DNA of 64,000 nucleotides from Odontesthes bonariensis (taxonomy: Eukaryota; Chordata; Actinopteri; Atheriniformes; Atherinopsidae). Below are positions 1 to 9,400 of the stretch, in pieces. The stretch is taken from the NCBI RefSeq assembly GCF_027942865.1, contig NC_134507.1, forward strand, positions 36,323,711 to 36,387,710, read 5' to 3'. Within the stretch, counting starts at the first letter, position 1, and the number at the start of each line of letters is the position of its first letter. The notes under the pieces are model-generated. The model was not told where the DNA came from. It worked only from the letters and a program-made list of their open reading frames with translations, and searched no databases. The position numbers and the translations under genes were made by a program.

Positions 1-992
1 GGCCCCAGCAGCATCTGCAGCAGCAGCAGCAGCAGCAGCACCCACTGCCACCATCAGCAAGGCCCCTCAATCACCTCCTCCTCCTGCATCTCCCTCCATC
101 ACCAGCAAGAATCGTCCATCAGCCACACTTACCTCCACCACAAAGCCCCCTTCAGCACCAGCAGCAGCAGCAGCATCCCCCACCACCACCGCGAAGCCGA
201 AGAAGAAGGCCTCCTCCAAGTCGGCTGCCCCAACACCATCGCCTGCCACCCCAGCACCCCGTGCAGCTGTGCCTACCTCTTCACCGGTACCCTCCTTCTT
301 TGCGCCCCGTCCATCAGCCACCACTGCCAGCTCAGCAGACCCCAGCTGGGAAGACGACGCTCTGCTTGTGGAGGCTCTGTCCACCTACGAAACACAAGGT
401 ACATATTCATTTAACACAAGTTGTATTAGTTTACTGGCTAATAGCACACAGATCGTGCATGTCACATCCAGTGGGCTGCTGTAATGAAAAGCCTCATTCC
501 ACAGTGTGGATATACTATAATCAATGTGTTTTGGGTTTTTTTGTATTTACAGAGAGCCAGTCACAGGAGGCAGTTGGTGGTGAAGACGCCATCCTGTTTG
601 AAGGATGGCACAAATCCTGGGAGGCTGAGGACAGCGGGCTGCCCGAGCAAGACATTAAGTGGCTGAAGGAGGATGAGGAGAGGGGGCTCTTTCTGAAGCC
701 GCGGCCCTTCTCTGACATGTACGGCAGGAAGAGGTGGAGGAAGGTCCTGAAGAGTGAAAAGATGTGGTTCCACCCTCCCGAGATGCCCGGTGTGGTGGAT
801 GGCAGCACGGTCCCCGTGGCAGACAGTTTCTTCCGACACCGCGTCTTCTTCTGGAGGCCAGTTGGTGTGTGGTGCTACAGCGTCCGCTGCACCGAGCCCG
901 GCTGCCCTGCCAAGGACAACCCGAAGGCTTTCCTGTACCGCTGTGGCTACGGCAACACGGTGAGGCCCATCTGTGACATCAACGGCTGGTAA
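1..992 (+). CDS. 3' end of a gene related to the 5933-12293 gene (two exons visible, 5' part outside window)
   Basis: The reading frame is open from base 2 to 398. A GTACAT donor follows, then an intron of 154 bp ending in TTTACAG, and a last exon at 553-990 with stop TAA at 990-992; the phase agrees across the junction. The first exon is low-complexity (Ala/Pro/Ser/Thr, runs of GCA) and ends in an acidic stretch, SWEDDALLVEAL, that matches SDDAPDDTALVDAL in the downstream gene. The last exon encodes the same domain as residues 513-643 of that gene: IKWLKEDEERGLF, a Lys/Arg-rich VLKSEKMWFHPPE, FFWRPVGVW, cysteines in CYSVRC and GC, and finally VRPICDINGW just before the stop. The downstream gene continues from RPICD into a transposase-like region; here the protein stops. 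No intron interrupts GNT/VRPICD, whereas the paralogue has one there. I know no named function. It is either a truncated tandem duplicate or a short natural form. Confidence 0.75.
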   Translation, partial: PQQHLQQQQQQQHPLPPSARPLNHLLLLHLPPSPARIVHQPHLPPPQSPLQHQQQQQHPPPPPRSRRRRPPPSRLPQHHRLPPQHPVQLCLPLHRYPPSLRPVHQPPLPAQQTPAGKTTLCLWRLCPPTKHKVHIHLTQVVLVYWLIAHRSCMSHPVGCCNEKPHSTVWIYYNQCVLGFFVFTESQSQEAVGGEDAILFEGWHKSWEAEDSGLPEQDIKWLKEDEERGLFLKPRPFSDMYGRKRWRKVLKSEKMWFHPPEMPGVVDGSTVPVADSFFRHRVFFWRPVGVWCYSVRCTEPGCPAKDNPKAFLYRCGYGNTVRPICDINGW

Positions 993-1154
993 ATGACTGA
1001 TACTGAGGCCCAGTGACTGATCTTGACTGAACTTTTTTTTTCTCTTATCTTTGATGTCACTTTATGTTGTTGTTTGTGTATATAGTTTCCTGATTGCACT
1101 CCTACATGCACATGTATACAGTTCTCATTTTTATTGTTCACTTACACTTGATTT

Positions 1155-1585
1155 CTTGTTTGTTCCCATATCTGCTGTGGCACATACTCCACATGGCTCT
1201 TCTGTCTGCCGACTGCTCCTGGTCAGTGAGTCTGTCTGTCTCTCTCTCTCACACACACACACACACTTAATTTCAAATATCTTTTCATGACAAATGTGCA
1301 CTATACATGTCTTCACTTTGTTTACCAAATGAGCACGCAACTTGTTTGTTCCCATATCTGCTGTTGCACATGGCTCTCTCTCCTGTCTGCCCACTGCTCC
1401 TGGTCAGTCAGTCTGTCTCTGTCTCACACACACACACTCTCCCTCCACCTCCACCTCACCCGCCCCCCCCCCCCCCCCCCCCCTTCTCGCTCTCTCTCCC
1501 CCTCACACACTTAATTTCAAATGTCTTGTCATGAAAAATGTGCACTATACATGTCTTAACTTTGTTTACTAAATGAGAATGCACT
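1155..1585 (+). repeat. Two tandem copies of a ~190-245 bp unit in the 3' UTR
   Basis: CTTGTTTGTTCCCATATCTG starts at 1155 and again at 1341. Both copies carry the same order: a Tyr-rich block, a CT/CA tract, then ACTTAATTTCAAAT and TGTGCACTATACATGTCTT. The second copy is longer because of a C-run at about 1463-1483 and extra CT/CA sequence. It lies between the stop codon and the poly(A) signal, so it is probably transcribed as 3' UTR. Confidence 0.8.
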
Positions 1586-1587
1586 TG

Positions 1588-1593
1588 AATAAA
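1588..1593 (+). terminator. Poly(A) signal of the first gene
   Basis: AATAAA at 1588-1593 is the first good poly(A) hexamer after the stop codon at 990-992 and lies just beyond the duplicated 3' UTR units. Cleavage would be expected around 1605-1620. Confidence 0.5.
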
Positions 1594-1621
1594 TGCACTT
1601 CAGCCATTAAAGTGCCTTGAA

Positions 1622-2374
1622 TCGCAGTAGCAGTGTGTTGTGTCATTTCTTATTCCAAGTCAACACTTTCAATGTTCTCCTTCAATCTATTCATTATAAT
1701 GTAACCTACCAGTAATTATAATCATTCATGATATACCATCATCTGTAATAATAAACACATGAACAGCATACAACTGTGAAGAAATAAAAAAGTTTATTGA
1801 CTTAATAGACAATGTTGCAGAGGTAACAGTGTGTCATTTCGCCCATAATCAATGTCTCCATCACCATGTAGGCCTCAAACCAGCGGGTCGACCTATGGAA
1901 AGACAAAAATAAGAGCTTTAGAGGTTTTGTTTACGTTCACATCCACATGTTTCTAAAAATAGCCACACCAATTAGTCTCGTGTCTTTTTTTAACCACCTT
2001 TTTCTTTTTTTCATACAATACCAAGTACCAGCTGGTGGGTGAAAATAAATAAATCACTCAAATGAAGTGATCAATAGACAGCAATGCAAGCATTAAAACA
2101 CGATTCAATGTCCAACACTCCCAATTAGACAAAACACTTGTATAAAACGATCATTTAAGTCGTATTTTGTACATTTCCCTAGATTCACCCTGCCACAACA
2201 CTTCACCACATGGCCTGGCAGCTTTTGACAGCTAATTGACCAATAGTACAGCATGCCCATGATTTCCCATCCCTCCCTCTCCATGGATTTGATTGACAAA
2301 TCTTTTACCCAATAATATTCCTTATTTGTCTTACAGTCTACATCCGATTTTGCACTTTGTACGCGCTGAGGGCC
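1622..2374. other. Intergenic stretch, no gene seen
   Basis: AT-rich spacer between the first gene and the U1 array. Frames are short and show no protein family. I see no clear repeat here. Confidence 0.4.
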
Positions 2375-2470
2375 ATTCGCAAGAATCAGCACAGCCGGTG
2401 TGCAATGGCTGAGCCTCATCCTGGGTGAACCACCTTCTTGATCATGGTATCTCCCCTGCCAGGTAAGTAT
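2375..2470 (-). pseudogene. Truncated U1 snRNA (5' half only)
   Basis: Reading the minus strand from 2470, the sequence begins ATACTTACCTGGCAGGGGAG, the U1 5' end that pairs with 5' splice sites. It continues through stem-loops I and II (GATCAAGAAGG and CATTGCACACCGG) and stops matching after about 96 nt, at CTTGCGAAT. Stem-loop III, the Sm site and stem-loop IV are missing. The flank upstream of the U1 start (2471-2740) is nearly identical to that of the full copy at 3019-3182, so the two arose by tandem duplication. Confidence 0.85.
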
Positions 2471-2734
2471 GAGTTGGAACTGTCAGAGGCTGACACCTCT
2501 TTTCCAGGTGCCTCACTCGGCCGGACGGTGCAGCAAATTCAACTGTCTGCAGTGCCATGCCAGCAGCTAACCTGAATCTGAAAAGCTTGCAGATTAAAAC
2601 AGTCCGGCTTTTCTTCATCTTTCTGATCAGTTCTTGTTTCAACAACCAAGGAACTTGGAGCACAAATTGATTTAGTTTTTCCACTCTCCCCATCTCTAGA
2701 GCCACACCCACCCACACTGGGAAAATTCTTAGTT

Positions 2735-3446
2735 GAGGCAAACCCTCACGGCTTAATATCTCCAGTGCAGAAATGCTGCCGTATTCTCATCTCGTTGTTG
2801 CCATCACTAAGGCAACGCCCACCTGCCTGGGGTGACTGCACCGTATGACCTCACCTGACAACTGCGCAGCTGCATATCAGCTGTGCAGACCTGCCGCAGC
2901 ATTCAGCAAACCTTGCAAAACATGGGTTTTAAAGATGGAAAGGTGTCGTTAAAGCAGCAACGCCAGGACAAAAACCAAAGTAGAGTTGCCCAGGGATATT
3001 CACGTTATACAGTCAAATCAGGGGAGAGCGCGAACGCAGTCCCCAACTACCAGAAATTATGCAGTCGAGATTCCCACATTTGGGGAATTCGCAAGGGTCA
3101 GTACAGCCGGTGTGCAATGGCTGAGCCTCGTCCTGGGTGAACCACCTTCTTGATCATGGTATCTCCCCTGCCAGGTAAGTATGAGTTGGAACTGTCAGAG
3201 GCTGACACCTCTTTTCCAGGTGCCTCACTCGGCCGGACGGTGCAGCAAATTCAACTGTCTGCAGTGCCATGCCAGCAGCTAACCTGAATCTGAAAAGCTT
3301 GCAGATTAAAACAGTCCGGCTTTTCTTCATCTTTCTGATCAGTTCTTGTTTCAACAACCAAGGAACTTGGAGCACAAATTTATTTAGTTTTTCCACTCTC
3401 CCCATCTCTAGAGCCACACCCACCCACACTGGGAAAATTCTTAGTT
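2735..3446 (-). repeat. U1 tandem unit (~712 bp period)
   Basis: The U1 5' ends at 2470 and 3182 are 712 bp apart, and the bases between belong to one repeat unit: 3' flank, U1, 5' flank. The 5' flanks 2471-2734 and 3183-3446 are about 99% identical by eye, and the 3' flank 2735-3018 recurs at 4393-4689 with more differences. This is a small U1 array of the kind common in fish. Confidence 0.8.
3019..3182 (-). ncRNA. U1 spliceosomal snRNA, full-length copy
   Basis: The minus strand from 3182 to 3019 gives a 164-nt RNA, the usual vertebrate U1 length. It starts ATACTTACCTGG, where ACTTACCTG recognises 5' splice sites. Stem-loop I has GATCAAGAAGG in the loop that binds U1-70K (one base different from the human loop as I recall it). 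Stem-loop II has ATTGCAC, the U1A site. It then has a stem-loop III, the Sm-type site AATTTCTGG, and stem-loop IV ending in CTCCCCTG. It is the only intact copy of the array. A PSE or 3' box could not be assigned with confidence, so whether it is transcribed is open. The protein frames read through this unit are shadows. Confidence 0.85.
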
Positions 3447-4386
3447 ACATTACATTACATTTACATTACGGTCATTCTGCAGACGCTTTTAACCAAAGCG
3501 ACTTACAATAAGTGGGTTCAACATTGGTAGGCAAAAGAACTTCAGGTCACAAGAAATCATAAGTGCATTTCCTTCTAATACCAAACAGCTAAGAGCAAAA
3601 CTAGTGCTAGAGTAAGTGCGTTAACCAACCAGCCTCTCACGAACTGCACACCAGTCACAGCGGGGTGGGGATGCAAACCCTGGTTCGGGTAGGGGGTAAT
3701 GAAAATATAGAGGGTGCCAGTGGTGGAGGAAACAATAAGTGCGTAAGGAACTAGGACGGCGCAGGTGCTGTCCTAAGAGGGCGGATCAGGGTAGTTTTTC
3801 CTGAAGAGATGGGTTTTCAGCCTACGGCGAAAAATGGGCAGCGACTCAGCTGTCCTGATATCAGTCGGGAGATCGTTCCACCATCGGGGTGCCAGAACAG
3901 AGAAAAGCCGTGACCGTGTCGATCGTGCGCAGGGACCCCTGAGTGACGGGGCAGCCAGGCGCCTGGTGGCCGCAGAGCGAAGTGGTCGGGCGGGGGTGTA
4001 GGGCTTGACCATAGCCTGGAGGTATGAAGGAGCTGTTCCTTCCACTGCCCTGTAGGCCAGCTCCAGAGTCTTAAACTGGATGCGAGCAGCTACAGGGAGC
4101 CAGTGTAGAGAGCGGAGAAGGGGAGTGGTGTGGGAGAACTTGGGGAGGTTGAATACCAGACGAGCAGCAGCTTTCTGAACCAGCTCCAGAGGTCTGATGG
4201 CAGAAGCCGGGGCGCCAGCAAGGAGGGAGTTGCAGTAGTCCAGGCGGGAGATGACAAGAGCCTGGATGAGCACCTGTGCTGCCTTGTCGGTGAGGAAGGG
4301 GCGAATCCTCCGGATGTTGTAGAGGAGGAATCGGCAGGAACGGGTCACTGATGCGATGTTTGGCGAGAACTGTCGTTCTCGCCAGT
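3447..4386 (-). mobile_element. 5'-truncated L2-like non-LTR retrotransposon
   Basis: The minus strand carries the last ~200 codons of a reverse transcriptase-type ORF (about 4399-3773), with motifs such as ALVISRLDYCNSLLAG, LVQKAAARL and LHWLPVAARI seen in L2/CR1-like LINEs. The 3' UTR ends in TTGTAAGTCGCTTTGG, AGCGTCTGCAGAATGACC and an ACATT-type simple repeat at 3447-3469, typical of fish L2-like elements. The target duplication TTAGTT flanks it (3441-3446 and 4387-4392). The uninterrupted site survives in the neighbouring U1 unit at about 2726-2740, so both boundaries are firm. Confidence 0.85.
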
Positions 4387-4689
4387 TTAGTTGAGGCAAA
4401 CCCTCACGGCTTAATATCTCCAGTGTAGAAATGCTGCCGTATTCTCATCTCGTTGTTGCCATCACTAAGGCAACGCCCACCTGCCTGGGGTGACTGCACT
4501 GTATGACCGCACTGTATGACATCACCTGACAACTGCGCAGCTGCATATCAGCTGTGCAGACCTGCCGCAGCATTCAGTAAACCTTGCAAAACATTGGTTT
4601 TAAAGATGGAAAGGTGTCCATAAAGCAGCAACGTCAGGACAAAAAACAAGGTAAAGTTGCCCAAGGATATTTACATTATACATTTAAAT

Positions 4690-4763
4690 CAGGGGAGAGC
4701 GCGAACGCAGTCCCCCACTACCAGAAATTAGGCAGTCGAGATTCCCACATTTGGGGAATTCGC
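4690..4763 (-). pseudogene. Truncated U1 snRNA (3' half only)
   Basis: The bases match the U1 3' half: stem-loop IV, the Sm region and stem-loop III up to GCGAATTCCCC. The match ends at GCGAATT, almost the same point at which the 2375-2470 copy begins. The missing 5' half is not in the following sequence. The spacer before it (4393-4689) matches 2735-3018 with scattered changes and a short internal duplication around 4496-4530. Confidence 0.85.
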
Positions 4764-4819
4764 AGAAGATTTCCTAACTGAAGTGCAAAAGTCTACGTTT
4801 CTTGTAGACAGTTACGGCC

Positions 4820-4972
4820 TGTCATTGGCCTAGAGTCTACGTTAAATGTAGACTCTAGGCCAATCAGAGAGGAGTCTACATTCTAAATGTAGACTCTAGG
4901 CCAATCAGAGAGGAGTTTAATTCTAAACGTACACTCTAGGCCAATCAGAGCGGCTCTTGGCCAATTCAAGCC
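4820..4972 (+). promoter_or_regulatory. CCAAT-box array (NF-Y-like), 40-41 bp spacing
   Basis: GGCCAATCAGAG occurs with CCAAT at 4860, 4901 and 4941, spaced 41 and 40 bp, followed by GGCCAATTCAAG at 4961 and preceded by an inverted copy (ATTGGCC, 4824-4830). The repeats also carry TCTACATT/AATGTAGA, itself a small inverted repeat. NF-Y binds CCAAT in vertebrate promoters, and regularly spaced copies are typical of TATA-less promoters. The array lies about 1 kb upstream of the coding start at 5933, so it is a candidate promoter of that gene. A repeat of mobile origin is the alternative. Confidence 0.45.
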
Positions 4973-5024
4973 AAACCAACTCGCGAAATACTGAGAGGCT
5001 GCTACGAAGGTACAGTTTGTTACT

Positions 5025-5690
5025 ACGATCATATTCTAGCGATATACCTCTGTAATTGATAAAAAATGTCCCGCATTTACCTACTACGATCATATTCTAG
5101 CGATATACCTCTGTAATTTATCAAAAAGATCACCTGTTCATTTGTAATAGGCTACAAGGTTTTTAGCGTAAAGCTGGGTGACCGTAGGGTGTTAGCAACG
5201 CTATAAAGTTTATTTTTTAGCAACAAAAAAAAAATACAGCATGGCTATATTTATATCGTTTTCCTTTCTACTTTGTGAATGTCACATCAACAGATAACAG
5301 ATAACGTTTTTAACGTTGTAACATGGAAGTCGAGTGACACCAGCGGCAGTACAGGTCTGCAGCCAGACCCTCTTGCTCGTCTGCGATCATATTCTGGCGA
5401 TATACCTCTGTAATTTATTAAGAAGATCACCTGTTTATTTTTAATACAAGGTTTTAAGCGTAATGTTAAAGCTGGGTGACCGTACGCTGTAAATATCTCC
5501 GCGTTGCTCCATGGGTGTTTTGTTTAATCAACGCTATAAAGTTTATTTTAGCAAAAAAAAATATACAGCATGGCTATATTTATATCGTTTTCCTGTCTAC
5601 TTTGTGAATGTCACATCAACAGATAATAGATAACGTTTTTAGCGTTGTAACATGAAAGTCGAGTGACACCAGCAACAATGCACAAGCGCT
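5025..5690 (+). repeat. Duplicated block upstream of the ten-exon gene
   Basis: CGATCATATTCTAGCGATAT starts at 5026 and 5088, with a one-base variant at 5384. The longer block from it, through AAGCTGGGTGACCGTA, a TATAAAGTTTATTTT box, ATACAGCATGGCTATATTTA and AACGTTTTTAACGTTGTAAC to GAGTGACACCAGC, is present at about 5088-5345 and again at about 5384-5674. The second copy has small insertions. The duplicate probably contains 5' untranslated or promoter sequence, since an acceptor at 5927-5929 implies an upstream first exon. Confidence 0.8.
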
Positions 5691-5932
5691 CTTTCAAGCT
5701 GCAACTCTGTCAAGTGCGTCTGTGATTTGGCCCGGTGACATTATTTATGCAAAAAAAAAAAACTATCCACCTCGTTTGTATGAATTTTAATACGTGTTAC
5801 ATTTGCCTATTGTACATTTTCAATTCTGGTGGCAATGCTATGGCTTTTGCCTCCATTTGTCTAATAATAGTGACTATTGCAATGGTTATAATGATCATGA
5901 TATTGCTAAAAGTCTGTTGACAATTTCAGGAC

Positions 5933-6404
5933 ATGGATACTTTGCTGCCAGCCCTCAACATACTGAACACCAGCCTGCCGGTAGAGAGGCAGCAATGCGT
6001 TCTGGCAGCCTCCAAGGCAGCCAAGGCCCAGCAGGGGAGAGGTCAGGTTTGTCCGATGGACGACAAACTGAGGGACCCCAAGACTGCCTTTGAGGAGGGT
6101 AAACATCTTGGCATTGCATTTATACTATAAATATATAAGTAATGACAATGTGGTGCACTAGAGCTTTTGCTTGCCTGTTCACTGAGGTCATAACATGTTT
6201 CGTCTTCAGCAAAGAGGCGCTGTGGCGTACAGAGGCCGACTGAGGCCCAGTACTTTGGGCAGCTGGTCCTGACCTTCGGCCGCTACACCGGCCGGACCTT
6301 TAAGTGGCTGGTCGAGAACGACGTGGGCTACGTCAAGTAGTAAGCATTTACAAGAAAAACCAAAGCAAGCCAGGAACAGTTTTCCCTTCACTGAAACTAA
6401 CAGC

Positions 6405-6459
<55 letters not shown>

Positions 6460-9400
6460 TTCAGTCTCGTCGACCGCCACTGTAAAGAGAGCCGGCAGCC
6501 GGAGAAGCGTGGGGCCTTAAACGAGGAGTGGCTGAAGGACAGCCTGCTGCAGTACGTGGAGCTCTTTCCGGCCATCTCCTGCCACCTCGAGAGGAACATG
6601 GACAAGGCCATTTACGGCATGGGCCGTTTCCGGTCGTTCACGTTCCTCGAGATGTGGCAGTGGTACCAGCGCCACCAATCTGACCCTCAAGCCGGCAGTG
6701 AGCAGGAGCGGAGGATGGCGCAGGAGGCCCACACCTCAGTAAAGCAGTGGCTGCTGATGCGGGAGAGTGACATCACCTCGAAGTCACTCAAACGCTTCAG
6801 ACAGTACATACTGGATAAAGAGGTAACTACACTGCATTCTGTAACTACACTGCAAAACCCAATAATAATGTAATAGCTCACACTCACCTGTAATTCACAG
6901 AGCGCCACTCCTCCTCCTGCTGCTGCCGCCGCTGCCACTTCAAGGGCCCCTGCTGCAGCTGCCACCTCCCAGGCGCCATGGTCTGACGACGCTCCGGACG
7001 ACACTGCTCTGGTGGATGCCCTCGTCACCTTCGAGAGCCATGGGGAGCCCATCTCCGCCAGTCAGCCTCCTCCTGTGTCCACCGAGGGTCCCGAACAGCC
7101 GTCGCCACTCTCCACCAGCGTGCCAGCTTCTCCAAAGAAGTCTACCGGCAAGAAGGGAAGGCGCAGCAAGCAGCAGAAGCCGTCCTCACAGCCCTCCACC
7201 AGCACGGCTGCCTCAAAGCAGCTCCTGCTGTCCTCACAGCCCTCCACCAGCACGGCTGCCTCAACACAGCACAAGCAGCTCCTGCTGTCCTCACAGGCGT
7301 CCACCAGCACGGCTGCCTCAACACAGCACAAGCAGCTCCTGCTGTCCTCACAGCCCTCCACCAGCAAGGCTGCCTCAACACAGCACAAGCAGCTCCTGCT
7401 GTCCTCACAGCCCACCAGCAAGGCTGCCTCAAAGCAGCACAAGCAGCTCCTGCTGTCCTCACAGCCCTCCACCAGCAAGGCTGCCTCAACACAGCACAAG
7501 CAGCTCCTGCTGTCCTCACAGCCCACCAGCAAGGCTGCCTCAAAGCAGCACAAGCAGCTCCTGCTGTCCTCACAGCCCACCACCAGCACGGCTGCCTCAA
7601 AGCAGCTCCTGCTGTCCTCACAGCCGTCCACCAGCACGGCTGCCTCTACTGAGTCTCCTGAACAACAGACGCCCGTGCCGTCCTCAGCGCCTGGTCAGGG
7701 TCCCCCTGATGCTCGTCCCGAGGAGCCGCCGTCGACCTCACAGCCTGCGTCTGCCACCACCTTGTCACAGAGTGACTCTTCTGTAAGTGTAAAATCACAA
7801 AATACACAAGCAATGTTAATGCATTTCACAAAATCACCACATTATGGAAAATAAATAACTAAATGTTGTGCGTTGTTGTACACCTTGTGTCTTGCAGGTG
7901 GAGCTGGAAGGCTGGGTGCGCCTCTGGGAAGACCCCAACGGAATCCCCTCTGCCGACATCCCCTGGCTGAAGGAGGACAGCGAGCGAGGCCTCTTCACAC
8001 CAGTCCAGGTCTACAAGGACATAAAGGGCGCCATTAGAAGGCGGCGAGTGTTGAAGTCAGACCGGATGTGGTTCTACCCACCCGAGCCACCCGGCTTTGT
8101 GAGCGGCGGCATTCCCACTCCACAGGCCTTTTTCCGAGGCCGCTTTTTCTTCTGGCGTCCCGTCGGAGTGTGGCGGTGCTCCCTGAAGTGTCCGCGCGGA
8201 GAGAAGTGTGCCGGGGCTGGAGGCAACTCACACCTCTCCAAGTCTGGCTACCACTCCCGGGTAAGGCTCAGTCTCTGCACAGCTGTGCTCAGAGAAATAC
8301 ACACATCAGCATTGACTACTTAACCTTGTAGCACCCAAGCATACGAATAATCATTGAAAAAAATCATTTTGGCTCTTCTTGCATCTTTTTGGGTGGGAAT
8401 ACACCAATATTTTTGGAATTTTTGAAATTGGGCTATTTTTAATCATTTTAGGCAATGTTGCATATTTGCAACTGTGGGCTTTCCTGATTAATTTTGTTCA
8501 CACAACCAAGTCATTCTCTGCAGATCGTTTGGCAAAAAAGGTATAGTGAACTGCCGCTACCACAATAAAATGTATGTAATAGACCTTTATTGAACATTCT
8601 TAATACAAAGTGCGGAACGCAACCATCATAAACTTTCCATTCAACAACAAATCAAACAGATTTCACAGATCTTTGTTGTGAAAAAGTGAAGCACACATAA
8701 AATGCAAAAAATGTAATGTAAATAAATAATGTAAATAAATAAAAAGCTTGTTGCATATCTGCAACCTGTGATTGACCTGTGATTCTCTCTCTCTCTGTTT
8801 TAGGTACGTCCCATCTGTGATGTGTTGGGCTGGTACACCCTGGCGACAGAGGTGTTGTCGTGCGGGCCGTGTCTCAAGGCTGCCAGAGGTGGAGAGAGCG
8901 GACCCATGGGTCGGTGGCTGGCGTGGGACGACGCCATCCTCCGGCAGCTGAGCGAGGCACATCGGGCCAGGTTTCCCGCCATGCTGACTGCCAGGCGAGG
9001 GGTGGACAAGACCATCATTCGCCTCCTGCGTGACAGAACGGAGGGTAACACGATGGTCAAGGTGTGGCGGCAGGTGCAGGAGAACCACCTGGAGGACTAC
9101 CACGAGAGGAAGGACCTCTACACCACACTCCTCATGGCCCTGGTGGAACCCAGAGGCATCGTCTCTGCGCTGGGCCACAGGGAGTTCCAGGCACCGCCCC
9201 CTCCGAGAGCGGTTCCCTGCGCCCGGCTCCTGCGCCACGCCTTCCTCCTGGCCGAGGCGGACAACGTGCAGGATTACAGGAGCCAGATCCTGTCCACGTT
9301 CGGCAAAGTGCTGAAAATGGACTCCACGAAGAAGGCAAGTTAACCAAAAGTGTGTTGCATACAAGTACTCACAGGGAAACACCACATTATGCAAAGCTAA

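Noticed and set aside
2442..3429. Two near-identical ~91-99-codon minus-strand frames (2741-2442 and 3429-3154)
   Set aside because: They are similar only because the DNA is a tandem U1 unit; they read through the U1 5' flank and RNA, and resemble no protein.
7062..7637. Long minus-strand frame rich in CEDSRSCL repeats
   Set aside because: It is the antisense of the coding minisatellite; the + frame has the splice context and domains.
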